Below, in pieces: positions 17,502 to 25,564 of a stretch of DNA of 35,347 nt (its first letter is position 1; every line of letters starts with the position of its first letter). The DNA lies in contig JAUHXA010000070.1 of the NCBI GenBank assembly GCA_030427245.1, positions 1 to 35,347 on the forward strand, written 5' to 3'. The position numbers and the translations under genes were made by a program. The notes under the pieces were generated by a model. The model searched no databases. It saw only the letters and a list, made by a program, of their open reading frames with translations, and had not been told where the DNA came from. Source of the stretch: Bacteroidia bacterium. GTDB lineage: Bacteria > Bacteroidota > Bacteroidia > Chitinophagales > UBA2359.

Positions 17502-18626
17502 ATGTCTAATTCTAAAAATATTACCTCTACAAATAAATACCAATCAGAATCCATCCTCCAAAAAAGGGTGCGAAACTTCAAAAAAATCAAAAGAGCCTAT
17601 TATTCTTTGCTGGCAATTGGTATTGCCTATTTCCTTTCCTTTTTTGCTCCTCTGTTGGTGAACAATAAAGCTTTGGTGGTGAAATACGATGGAAGCTATT
17701 ATTTTCCTGCAATGGGAGATTTGTTAGGCGAAGGATTTGTGTCACACTACGATGCAGATTATTTTGGTCAAGATGAAGTTTTTGGGGAGAAACGCTATGG
17801 CGAGCCGCATTTTCGAGAATTGAAAAAACAATACAAAAGCGAAAACAAAGGCAATTGGGTTTTGATGCCGATTTATTCCTACAGCCCCGTAGAAAATTTG
17901 TTGGGTGAATTGGAAGGAAATCCGCCTACTGCACCCGACTCCAAACACATATTGGGAACAGATAACCGGGGGCGTGATGTGTTTGCGAGGGTTATTTATG
18001 GCTTCCAAATTTCGATTTCTTTTGCCCTGATAGTCACTTTTCTATCCTATATTTTGGGTATTTTGATTGGGGGTACTTTGGGCTACTATGGTAATAAGGT
18101 GGATTTATACGGTCTTCGTTTTATTGAAATCTTTAGTTTGTTGCCCTTTCTATTCATTATCATCATTCTTTCTTCTTTCATCAAACCGAGTTTTTTCACC
18201 TTGATTTTGCTTTTGGTGCTGCTGCGAGGCTGGATTGGGATTACCTACTATGTTCGTGGTGAATTCTTTCGAGAAAAAGCAAGAGACTATACGGCTGCGG
18301 CAATTGCGATGGGGGCTTCTACGCCAAGTGTGATGTTCAAGCACATCTTGCCGAATGCTTTGACTTCGGTTATTACTTTTGCGCCATTTGCTTTGATCAG
18401 CAACATCGGTACGTTGATTGCGCTGGACTTTTTGGGCTTTGGTTTGCGTCCACCTACCCCGAGTTGGGGTGAGTTGATCAGTCAAGGAGTAGCAGAGGAC
18501 ATTAGCTATTGGTGGCTGATTGTTACGCCTTTGTTTATGATTTTCATTACCTTGACAACTATTACTTTTATTGGAGAAGGAGTCAGACAGGCATTTGATC
18601 CAAGGGAGTATTCTAAGTTGCAGTAA
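17502..18626 (+). CDS. YejE/OppC-like peptide ABC transporter permease
   Basis: This 374-residue permease is the partner of the preceding YejB-like subunit. After TM1 (about residues 35-52), a periplasmic segment reads NNKALVVKYDGSYYFP, which is characteristic of YejE, and continues to HILGTDNRGRDVFARVIYGF, the conserved OppC/YejE signature before TM2. The EAA-type ATPase contact loop is ARDYTAAAIAMGAS...FKHILPN. A C-terminal REYSKL completes the family pattern. No YejF-type ATP-binding gene follows: the next gene, 8 bases on, is convergent. The ATPase must be encoded elsewhere. Confidence 0.9.
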   Translation: MSNSKNITSTNKYQSESILQKRVRNFKKIKRAYYSLLAIGIAYFLSFFAPLLVNNKALVVKYDGSYYFPAMGDLLGEGFVSHYDADYFGQDEVFGEKRYGEPHFRELKKQYKSENKGNWVLMPIYSYSPVENLLGELEGNPPTAPDSKHILGTDNRGRDVFARVIYGFQISISFALIVTFLSYILGILIGGTLGYYGNKVDLYGLRFIEIFSLLPFLFIIIILSSFIKPSFFTLILLLVLLRGWIGITYYVRGEFFREKARDYTAAAIAMGASTPSVMFKHILPNALTSVITFAPFALISNIGTLIALDFLGFGLRPPTPSWGELISQGVAEDISYWWLIVTPLFMIFITLTTITFIGEGVRQAFDPREYSKLQ

Positions 18627-18634
18627 GAGAAAAT

Positions 18635-20434
18635 CTAAACCAACCCCGCCTGCTTCATTTCATCCCGTAAAGCAGGCAACCTCGGCGGTCCTCCATAAAT
18701 CTGCTGAAAAAGTTGTTGAGCAGCAGATTCTTTACCTTGTAAATCTTTGAGAAGAGACAACCAAGAAACAACGCTTTGATACAAAGTACGTCCACGCCCC
18801 TCTTCCAAAGTTTCGAGGCTTTTTTGGTGGATAATATCAAAACATTCATTTGGAAAAACGGTTACGATAGGACTAATCAATTGCTTGAAATTCAAGGAAG
18901 AAAGATTGTTTTTTACAAAATCTAAAATGTCGCTGTACCGTTCTTCAATCTGCAACATCTGAACATAAAACACCTCCTGATTGCTGTTTTTTTCGATAAA
19001 CTGCTCTTTTTGCCCTGTTGCCCAAACTTCACGTAGCTTTTGATAGGTCAAAATATTGGCTTTTCGACTGGTATAGTTTGAGAGAACTTTGATATAAAAA
19101 GACTTGTCGTGCTCAGGAGCGATTTTGTCGAGCAGTTGTTCGTCGACTTGATAGGGCCAAATTTTGAAGGCTTTTTTGGCAATGCGGTAAAAATCCTTGG
19201 TTTTACCCAGCTCCTCATATTTGTTCAGCAACTTGGCAACCAACTCAATTTCTTCTCCTGCAAAACTTTCTGCAATCTCAATCCAAGTATCGTTGTCCAC
19301 CAATTCCTGTGCAATGTGTAAGCGGATATAAGCAGCGTCTTTGTCTTTCCACCCACAAGCATCCATTTTTTGCTTCAAATGAGTGGCCGTTGTCTCGTCA
19401 ATAATAAGCGCCTTGAGTAAGGCTTCCAATTTTTTAGGCTCATACACAATGCCTTGTTCTTCTTCCAGAGTTGCATCACCTGAAGTGTAATAATCTACTC
19501 GCTCAAAAACAAGGTCTATGAGTTGTTTTACAGCGGTTTGCGTTTTGATTGACAACTTCACTTCCTGAGCGATTTTTACCGCTACTTGCATAAAAATAGA
19601 GGTCAATTCTTCGTTGTAATCTTCAAAACTCGAATATTCGTCTATTGCAGGAGATTTCACGTTGAAATACCCCTCATACAAACCCAAAAGCACACATACG
19701 CCACCGATTAGATTCCCTCTTGTAATGTGGTTGATGGCATTTTTTTCGTAGCCTTCAAAGACCTCTTCTATCATCTGAATACCACCATCATACGCCAATT
19801 CGTCTTCTTCCGCATAGCTGCCGTAATCTCGCTGATTGACATAATCAAATACTTCATATCCAAACTCTAAACTACACAATTCTCGATACACTTCGTCTCG
19901 AATCATTTCGATGTCCGAAACGATTGAAGAAGATATTTCCTGCCCGTTTTCTGCAAAATGGGTGAACTGTGCCCTCAGAGCATCACTTTTTTGAAACAAT
20001 TGCCTTAAAAAAGCATTTTGAACATTTTTAGGAGCTGCGGCAAAAACTTGGTCGTAAAAACTTGGCGCTTCAATTCGAATAGGAGAGGGGGGATTTTCCA
20101 AAATGCTGTTTGGAGAAGTATGATACACAATGTTTTCTTGGGTATCATCTGCCGCTTCACTGTAATCTCCTGCAATAACTGCCAAGCCTACTGCAATGGA
20201 ATGTTTACACAATCCACCAAACATATAAGGACAATTGCAATAAGCCGTAATATCATACGCCTTCACTTCAAGAGCTACTTGATACAATTCGCTTCCTTCC
20301 ACTTTTCCTTTGTATGTATTACCCGTTTTGACAACCGATTTTACTGCTTTGTGCAGAAAATAGGCCTCTCCTTTTTCAAAACTTTTGACATTGGACAATT
20401 GCTGCAATCGTTCCTTACTGATAGATGATACCAT
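18635..20434 (-). CDS. SWIM zinc-finger domain protein
   Basis: This 599-residue protein has an N-terminal SWIM zinc finger with the pattern CxC-x7-CxH: Cys66, Cys68, Cys76 and His78 in CNCPYMFGGLCKHS. SWIM domains bind nucleic acid or mediate protein contacts. The rest is mostly alpha-helical and acidic, with repeated helical pairs suggesting a TPR-like scaffold, but no catalytic motif was recognised. The ATG at 20434 is chosen; the in-frame TTG two codons upstream is unlikely. Many SWIM proteins sit with SNF2 helicases or VWA/MoxR systems, but no such partner lies here. It is convergent with the transporter operon. Confidence 0.8.
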   Translation of the reverse strand: MVSSISKERLQQLSNVKSFEKGEAYFLHKAVKSVVKTGNTYKGKVEGSELYQVALEVKAYDITAYCNCPYMFGGLCKHSIAVGLAVIAGDYSEAADDTQENIVYHTSPNSILENPPSPIRIEAPSFYDQVFAAAPKNVQNAFLRQLFQKSDALRAQFTHFAENGQEISSSIVSDIEMIRDEVYRELCSLEFGYEVFDYVNQRDYGSYAEEDELAYDGGIQMIEEVFEGYEKNAINHITRGNLIGGVCVLLGLYEGYFNVKSPAIDEYSSFEDYNEELTSIFMQVAVKIAQEVKLSIKTQTAVKQLIDLVFERVDYYTSGDATLEEEQGIVYEPKKLEALLKALIIDETTATHLKQKMDACGWKDKDAAYIRLHIAQELVDNDTWIEIAESFAGEEIELVAKLLNKYEELGKTKDFYRIAKKAFKIWPYQVDEQLLDKIAPEHDKSFYIKVLSNYTSRKANILTYQKLREVWATGQKEQFIEKNSNQEVFYVQMLQIEERYSDILDFVKNNLSSLNFKQLISPIVTVFPNECFDIIHQKSLETLEEGRGRTLYQSVVSWLSLLKDLQGKESAAQQLFQQIYGGPPRLPALRDEMKQAGLV

Positions 20435-20468
20435 GAACAAGAATTGAAGTTTTAGTAAATACCTTTGG

Positions 20469-20476
20469 CAAATGTA
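20469..20476 (-). promoter_or_regulatory. Possible -7 element for the SWIM gene
   Basis: Read on the minus strand, this is TACATTTG, a fit to the Bacteroidota -7 consensus TAnnTTTG. It is 35 bases upstream of the start codon. No TTG is found at the expected -33 spacing, so support is partial. Confidence 0.3.
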
Positions 20477-20594
20477 AAACTTTCGGTCTGTTTTTTGTAC
20501 CGAATTATAGAAGCAATATTATATTTCTTTTGCTTCAATTTTAGTACCTTACATTTTTTGTACCTGTGTTTAAATTAATCTCAACTCATTTCGT

Positions 20595-21389
20595 ATGCCT
20601 AAAGTGAGAGTAAATGGCGTTTCCTTGTACTATGAGATGGTAGGCAAAGGAAGGGAAACCATAGTGCTTAGTCATGGCTTATTGTTCAATAACACAATGT
20701 TTGATAAACAAATAGCACATTTGAAAAAACATTATAGGTGTATTGCTTATGATCATCGAGGGCAGGGAAAAAGTCAACTCACCAAAGATGGTTATGATAT
20801 GGACAACCTTACTCAAGACGTTTTGGGGTTGTTAGATGCACTTCATATCGAATCTTGTCATTTCATTGGTATAGCTATGGGTGGTTTTGTGGGCATGAGA
20901 TTGGCTGCTCGACATCCTAATCGCATCAAATCTTTGATTTTGTTGGAAACATCGGCCGACGTAGAGACCAATGCTGCTCAATACAACCTAATGAAATGGA
21001 TAATGAAATTTTTGGGTGGAAAACCCATTATGGACAAAGCGATGAATATTCTATTTGGTCAGAAATTTTTGAACGACCCTAATAGAGTAGAAGAAAAAAA
21101 TAAATGGCGAGAATTTTTGTCGGGACACAAAAAAAGCATTACCAAAGCAGTAGAAGGGGTCATCAACCGAAAATCTATTGTTGATGAATTGTCAAATATC
21201 AAAGCTCCTACCTTGGTCATAGTGGGTGAACAAGATGTAGCAATCAAACCGATTCATGCACAACAAATTCACGAACAAGTTGAAGACTCTCAGTTTATTA
21301 TAATTGGTGGTGCGGGGCATAACTCTACGGTTGAAGAACCCGAACAAGTCAATCAAGCGATTGAAGTTTTTTTGAAGTCTTTGCAGTGA
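20595..21389 (+). CDS. Alpha/beta hydrolase fold protein lacking the nucleophile serine
   Basis: The 264-residue protein has the alpha/beta hydrolase core. The oxyanion-loop HG is in VLSHGLLFNN (about 24-33), followed by AYDHRGQGKSQ. The nucleophile elbow reads GIAMGG (92-97), so the usual Ser of GxSxG is Ala94. The codon at 20874-20876 is GCT. The acid Asp214 (VGEQDVAIKP) and His242 (GGAGHNSTVEEP) are in place. Serine-free elbows are known, for example GHALG in RutD, so it may catalyse a different reaction or act non-enzymatically. Otherwise it resembles the 3-oxoadipate enol-lactonase/esterase group. It stands alone, divergent from the SWIM gene. Confidence 0.85.
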   Translation: MPKVRVNGVSLYYEMVGKGRETIVLSHGLLFNNTMFDKQIAHLKKHYRCIAYDHRGQGKSQLTKDGYDMDNLTQDVLGLLDALHIESCHFIGIAMGGFVGMRLAARHPNRIKSLILLETSADVETNAAQYNLMKWIMKFLGGKPIMDKAMNILFGQKFLNDPNRVEEKNKWREFLSGHKKSITKAVEGVINRKSIVDELSNIKAPTLVIVGEQDVAIKPIHAQQIHEQVEDSQFIIIGGAGHNSTVEEPEQVNQAIEVFLKSLQ

Positions 21390-21431
21390 TTGACGATTTT
21401 TGTATAATTCGCAATAAGTTTTTATTTGAAG

Positions 21432-22259
21432 TTAATCCCCACCTCCATAAATCACCGAAATATGAGGCGAATAGCCCAATACAGGGTGAAAACGATTGGC
21501 GAAATCCAAGACAATTTTGCCTAGATTTAGACCCAAGCCAAAACTGCTGTAAGCGGGATTGGTAGAAATGCCTGCTCGCAAAGAAAGTTTTTCTATTAAT
21601 TCATAGTCAACTCCAAACTTCAAAACCGCCTCTCTATCAATGTCTTTTTCGACTTCTCCAAAGATGGTGAATCCTTCTTCTTCAGGGTGATAAGCCAATC
21701 CTACTTTTACGATGCTGGGCAAATTGTCCTTGTCATCAGCCGTCAATTGTACCCGAATCGGATTGTAAATGTGTGCGCCAATGTCTATGTTTTTGGAAGG
21801 TGCATATTGAAAGCCCAAACCAAAAGTAAAGGCAGATGTGCTGCCAAACTCTTCAATGGATAAGTTAATGTAATCGAAATCTACCGCAATGCTTAAACTG
21901 TTGGATAGCAAACGACTGTAAGCTAATGTGAAAAAGGATTCGCTGTAAGCAGCATTGCCAAAATAACTACCTCCCAGACCAAAAGTCCCGCTTTTGGTAG
22001 GGAAAGCAAGGCCGACACCGAATAGATTGAGATCTTCAATCAAAAAGCGATTTTCTGCATAAACTCCAATATTCCCTCCATCCAACGCAGAAATTCCCGC
22101 AGGATTGTTGAAGACCGCAAAAACATCCTTCAACGTAGTGCTTTGCCCTCCGAGTGCTGCATTTTTTGCTCCAATGATGGGCTTGCTTTCTTGAGCATAT
22201 AAGTCAAAACATAAAGTTATACTCAAAACTAACAAAATGAAAAAATTATGACGTAACAT
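21432..22259 (-). CDS. PorV/PorQ-like outer-membrane beta-barrel protein
   Basis: The 275-residue protein starts with a signal peptide ending ...CFDLYA|QES. The mature start GAKNAALGGQSTTLKDVFAVFNNPAGISAL resembles the PorV/PorQ/UPF0164 family, relatives of FadL-type barrels found in type IX secretion Bacteroidota. The rest is a series of amphipathic strands separated by short turns (FGLGGSYFGNAAYSES, LSIAVDFDYINL, TFGLGFQYAPSKNIDIGA). The typical PorV is longer, so this may be a smaller paralogue with another partner. It is last in a minus-strand run of genes. Confidence 0.65.
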   Translation of the reverse strand: MLRHNFFILLVLSITLCFDLYAQESKPIIGAKNAALGGQSTTLKDVFAVFNNPAGISALDGGNIGVYAENRFLIEDLNLFGVGLAFPTKSGTFGLGGSYFGNAAYSESFFTLAYSRLLSNSLSIAVDFDYINLSIEEFGSTSAFTFGLGFQYAPSKNIDIGAHIYNPIRVQLTADDKDNLPSIVKVGLAYHPEEEGFTIFGEVEKDIDREAVLKFGVDYELIEKLSLRAGISTNPAYSSFGLGLNLGKIVLDFANRFHPVLGYSPHISVIYGGGD

Positions 22260-22313
22260 ATTTTATATTTATGCTCAACGAAAATGTAAGTTTAAATCCT
22301 ACAAAAAATCATT

Positions 22314-22321
22314 TACTTTTG
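22314..22321 (+). promoter_or_regulatory. Possible plus-strand -7 element for an intergenic transcript
   Basis: TACTTTTG fits TAnnTTTG. A near -33 match, TTTA at 22291-22294, lies 19 bases upstream. No plus-strand protein gene follows, so if it is used it would drive a short RNA ending at the hairpin at 22418-22461. Confidence 0.28.
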
Positions 22322-22327
22322 CAGTAG

Positions 22328-22461
22328 AAAAAAAATGATTCTTTAAAAAAAAGTAATCAATATCGTTACTTTTATGAAAGTCTCCGTCTAATGTAATGAG
22401 TTGAGTGTAGTGATTTGAAGTAGGATTGGGTCTTTTAATGAAGATCCATCCTACTTTTTTT
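22328..22461 (+). ncRNA. Candidate small RNA in the gap between two minus-strand genes
   Basis: A plus-strand TAnnTTTG element (22314-22321), an internal hairpin (arms 22349-22356 and 22366-22373) and a strong terminator-like hairpin followed by a T-run (22418-22461) are arranged as a compact transcript of about 130 bases. No match to a known RNA family is recognised. The hairpins could instead serve the flanking minus-strand genes. Confidence 0.25.
22418..22461 (+). terminator. Rho-independent-type terminator hairpin (plus orientation)
   Basis: AAGTAGGATTGGGTCTT (22418-22434) pairs with AAGATCCATCCTACTT (22441-22456), with one bulged T, one G-T pair and a 6-base loop. A run of T follows at 22455-22461. 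The T-run is on the plus strand, although the adjacent gene, whose stop codon is at 22460, is on the minus strand. Confidence 0.5.
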
Positions 22462-23023
22462 ATTTAAAGTCATCTGTAAAATGTCCTCGCTTCTTTTCTT
22501 CTGCAAATTTCTTCTGATTGAAGTCTTTTGACTCATTTCGAGGAATAGACAAACTTACCCAACCTTTTCCCTTTAGTTGAGTTCCTATAAATACAATTTG
22601 ACCAATGTGATAGGCATAATGTGCCAATTGACGATTGATGGCCTCCAATGCCGTATGACCTTGATTGCGAATGTAAATGATGCGTTCTAAATCTTGTGGT
22701 CGAAGAGATTCTACAGCTCCTAAAAAACAAGCCCAACCTTCTTCCCATTTTTGAAGCAAATCTTGTTTATCTCGAATCGTATTGACAAACTCGCCATCTC
22801 TATTCCGCCAAGTTTTTTCCCCATCTTCCTCCAAAAAGTTGGTCCATCTCGACAGCATATTGCCATGCAAATGTTTGACAATGATAGCAATATTATTAGA
22901 ATATTCACTTTGTTGTGAGTGAATATCTGTTTCTGATAATTGGGCAAAAGTTTTTTCTCCCAAGCCTTTGTAGTAGTAGAGTTGTTTGAGAGTGCTTTCG
23001 AGGTAGTTTTGATGTAGATTCAT
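22460..23023 (-). CDS. DUF1572 / DinB-superfamily protein
   Basis: The 187-residue protein matches the DUF1572 branch of the DinB/YfiT four-helix metal-binding superfamily. Putative metal ligands are the histidines in AIIVKHLHGNMLSRW and the C-terminal pair in LAHYAYHIGQI. The usual helix order and a length near 170-190 residues fit. Some relatives are thiol-dependent transferases, but the function of DUF1572 is unknown. The ATG at 23023 (MNLHQNYLESTLKQ) is chosen; an in-frame TTG at 23086 adds a hydrophobic stretch with no family resemblance. It lies downstream of the LOG gene in a same-strand run, with a 102-base gap. Confidence 0.8.
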   Translation of the reverse strand: MNLHQNYLESTLKQLYYYKGLGEKTFAQLSETDIHSQQSEYSNNIAIIVKHLHGNMLSRWTNFLEEDGEKTWRNRDGEFVNTIRDKQDLLQKWEEGWACFLGAVESLRPQDLERIIYIRNQGHTALEAINRQLAHYAYHIGQIVFIGTQLKGKGWVSLSIPRNESKDFNQKKFAEEKKRGHFTDDFK

Positions 23024-23083
23024 ATCAATTTGATTGAAGGAGTTAGAAATAGGGAATAAGTTCTCTATCAAAATGAACACAAA

Positions 23084-23091
23084 CAAATTTA
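23084..23091 (-). promoter_or_regulatory. Possible -7 element for the DUF1572 gene
   Basis: The minus strand reads TAAATTTG, a TAnnTTTG match 61 bases upstream of the start codon and just after the LOG gene. No -33 TTG is seen at the right distance, so it is tentative. Confidence 0.25.
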
Positions 23092-23125
23092 AGCATTTGT
23101 TCTCCTAACACCCCGTCCCTAATGC

Positions 23126-23836
23126 CTAAAAGTTTGGTCTTAAAGCTGCATGACCATACTCGTAGAAATTTTTGATAAAAAGAACGGCATCTTCCTCATC
23201 ATCTGTTAGATGTAGAAAATTCAAATCTTTTGGGCCGATATTTTTGTGTTTTTCCAATACGGTTTCTTTAATCCAATCAATCAAACCACCCCAAAACTCA
23301 ATTCCCATGAGAATAATCGGAATACGCTCGATTTTTTTGGTTTGAATCAAGGTCAAAGACTCAAACAACTCGTCCATCGTTCCAAATCCGCCAGGCAAAA
23401 TCACAAACGCTTGGGCATATTTCACAAACATAACTTTGCGAACAAAAAAGTAGTTAAACTTGATCAATCTATCTCGGTCAATGAAGTCATTTGGTTTGGT
23501 TTCGTGCGGAACGGTGATTTCCAAACCAACCGATTTTCCACCTGCATTTTGTGCCCCCAAATTGGCAGCCTCCATAATACCAGGACCTCCCCCTGTAATA
23601 ATTCCATAACCTTCCTTGACCAAAAGCTCCGAAACTCTCACCGCTTTTTGGTAATATGGATGTTCAGAAGTCGTTCTTGCAGAACCATATACCGACACAC
23701 ATGGCCCGATTCGGTTCATAGTCTCAAATCCTTCTACAAATTCTGCCATGATTTTGAAGATTCGCCAAGAGGATTCTGCCTTGAGTTCTGCCCAAGTCTT
23801 GTCTTGTGCGTCTAAATTATTGGTAGTTGTTGTCAT
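23126..23836 (-). CDS. LOG family protein (TIGR00730 Rossmann-fold nucleotide phosphoribohydrolase)
   Basis: The 236-residue protein has both LOG signatures: GGGPGIMEA at 82-90 and PGGFGTMDE at 148-156. Family members hydrolyse nucleoside 5'-monophosphates, or cytokinin riboside monophosphates, to base and ribose 5-phosphate, and in bacteria probably act in nucleotide turnover. The CVSVYGSARTT strand begins the Rossmann fold. The ATG at 23836 (MTTTTNNLDAQ) is chosen over an in-frame TTG at 23875, which would extend into the upstream symporter gene. The spacing to that gene is 28 bases, so co-transcription is likely. Confidence 0.88.
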   Translation of the reverse strand: MTTTTNNLDAQDKTWAELKAESSWRIFKIMAEFVEGFETMNRIGPCVSVYGSARTTSEHPYYQKAVRVSELLVKEGYGIITGGGPGIMEAANLGAQNAGGKSVGLEITVPHETKPNDFIDRDRLIKFNYFFVRKVMFVKYAQAFVILPGGFGTMDELFESLTLIQTKKIERIPIILMGIEFWGGLIDWIKETVLEKHKNIGPKDLNFLHLTDDEEDAVLFIKNFYEYGHAALRPNF

Positions 23837-23864
23837 ATTGTTTGTTAAATTTTTAAAGTTTTTC

Positions 23865-25358
23865 TTATACTGCAACTCCTTGCTGTCTTTCTGAAATGAG
23901 CCACAAACCTATAAAGGTAATCAATCCATTCAAAATAAGTAGTTCAAAACCAAATTTGTAGCCGTTCAGCCATGCTTCCGAATTGTCGTTTAAAAGATAA
24001 CAGATTACAGGAGCCGCCAAACAAATAATGGGAACAAAATTATCTCTTACTTGTCGATTTTTTATAAATAAACCAAAGGTATACAGGCCCAAAAGTGGTC
24101 CGTATGTATAACCCGAAACTTGAAATAGTTTGCTAATGACATCTTGTTCAAGCATGTAGTAAAAAATCATGATAACCGCCAATAAAACAAAGGTAAACCC
24201 AACGTGTACCTTAAAACGGGTTTGCTTCAAAGCGTTTTCATTCGCATTTTGAGCTTGTGCCTTCTTTTCTAAGTCCAAAAAGTCAACACAGAAAGAAGTA
24301 GTGAGAGCAGTCAAGGCAGAATCGGCACTTGAATAAGCGGCAGCAATCAAACCAATTAAGAAGATAATTCCGACCATTGGAGGAAAGTATTCCATAGCTA
24401 AAGTAGGAAACACATAGTCGGTTCGTATTGGTAATTCAATGCCTTTGCTGTTGGCATAAATGTATAGAAGTGCGCCCAAAGAAACGAACAGCAAATTCAT
24501 AAATAAAAGGACAATACTGAAGGTGAACATATTCTTTTGAGCATCTCCAATGTTTTTGCAGCTATTGTTTTTCTGCATCATGTCTTGGTCTAAACCTGTC
24601 ATCACAATGGCTAAAAATGCACCACTAAAAAACTGTTTGAAGAAATGATTTCCTGCATTAATATCTTCAAAAAAGAACATCCGAGAATATTGACTTTCCG
24701 AAATCGCACTCGCCAAACCACCAATCGACAATCCCATATCCTGACCAATCCAATAAACCGTAGTAATGACCGCCAAAAGCATAAAGGTCGTTTGAAGCGT
24801 ATCTGTCCATACAATCGTTTTGATTCCGCCTCGCATCGTATAAACCCAAATCAAGAAAAGGGTAAATAATACATTGAAAATGAAATGAATACCATAAGCG
24901 TCAAATACAAACAACTGTAAAACGAGTGCTATTAAATACAACCGAAAAGAGGCTCCAATGGTACGAGAAAGCAAGAAAAATCCTGCGCCTGTCTTGTAAG
25001 ACCAAAAGCCGAATCGTTTTTCGAGGTAAGTGTATATAGAAGTGAGGTTCAGGCGGTAATACAAAGGCATCAAAACAGTAGCTATCACGAAGTAGCCCAG
25101 CATGTATCCAAATACCACCTGCATATAAGAAAATGCCCCATTGACACTTTCCAAATTGCCAATCACTCCAGGAACGGAAATAAAGGTAACACCCGACAAG
25201 GTTGCTCCGACCATACCAAAAGCTACTACATACCACGGAGATTGTTTGTTACCAATGAAAAAGGCTTTATTGCTGCTGTCACGCCCTGTAATCCAAGAGA
25301 CGACAAAAAGCAAGGCAAAATATCCAGCAATCAAGGAGAGAATAAGAATTGGAGTCAT
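23865..25358 (-). CDS. Sodium:solute symporter (SSS family)
   Basis: This 497-residue inner-membrane protein has about 13 hydrophobic segments. The start MTPILILSLIAGYFALLF is a membrane helix, followed by the cytoplasmic AFFIGNKQSPWYVVAFGM and the discontinuous TM1-like GATLSGVTFISVPG that forms the sodium site in this family. The later YSSADSALTALTTSFCVDF is the conserved SSS helix. The size and hydropathy fit the Bacteroidota 'sodium:solute symporter' subgroup. The substrate (sugar, sialic acid, amino acid or another) is not decidable. The ATG at 25358 is preferred to an in-frame TTG at 25385. It is upstream of the LOG gene on the same strand. Confidence 0.88.
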   Translation of the reverse strand: MTPILILSLIAGYFALLFVVSWITGRDSSNKAFFIGNKQSPWYVVAFGMVGATLSGVTFISVPGVIGNLESVNGAFSYMQVVFGYMLGYFVIATVLMPLYYRLNLTSIYTYLEKRFGFWSYKTGAGFFLLSRTIGASFRLYLIALVLQLFVFDAYGIHFIFNVLFTLFLIWVYTMRGGIKTIVWTDTLQTTFMLLAVITTVYWIGQDMGLSIGGLASAISESQYSRMFFFEDINAGNHFFKQFFSGAFLAIVMTGLDQDMMQKNNSCKNIGDAQKNMFTFSIVLLFMNLLFVSLGALLYIYANSKGIELPIRTDYVFPTLAMEYFPPMVGIIFLIGLIAAAYSSADSALTALTTSFCVDFLDLEKKAQAQNANENALKQTRFKVHVGFTFVLLAVIMIFYYMLEQDVISKLFQVSGYTYGPLLGLYTFGLFIKNRQVRDNFVPIICLAAPVICYLLNDNSEAWLNGYKFGFELLILNGLITFIGLWLISERQQGVAV

Positions 25359-25483
25359 GGTTTGGTTGGTAAATGATACAATCAATATCGAAGCACTAAT
25401 TTACACAATGTTGAGAAACATCAACTGCCCTTCAATCATTCTTTCCAAACTTTTCACAAATTGCTCAATTTACTCTAATCTTA

Positions 25484-25564
25484 CTACTTAGAATCAAGGG
25501 GAATATTGTCTTTTATCCAATCTTCCAATTTTCCTTTCTGCTGCAATTTGACAAACCTTTTCAT
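25484..25564 (-). CDS. Small open frame overlapping the thioesterase stop (ATGA)
   Basis: The start ATG at 25564-25562 overlaps the thioesterase TGA stop by the typical ATGA arrangement. It encodes 26 residues (MKRFVKLQQKGKLEDW then IKDNIPLDSK) and ends in TAG. The composition looks protein-like, basic then acidic, with no membrane segment. It may be a translationally coupled microprotein or a remnant of a longer gene. Nothing else is seen in the 25359-25560 gap. Confidence 0.35.
   Translation of the reverse strand: MKRFVKLQQKGKLEDWIKDNIPLDSK

Noticed and set aside
20460-20467. TACCTTTG as a promoter for the alpha/beta hydrolase
   Set aside because: It is about 127 bases from the start codon and has no TTG at a suitable distance upstream; it also sits in the leader of the divergent SWIM gene.
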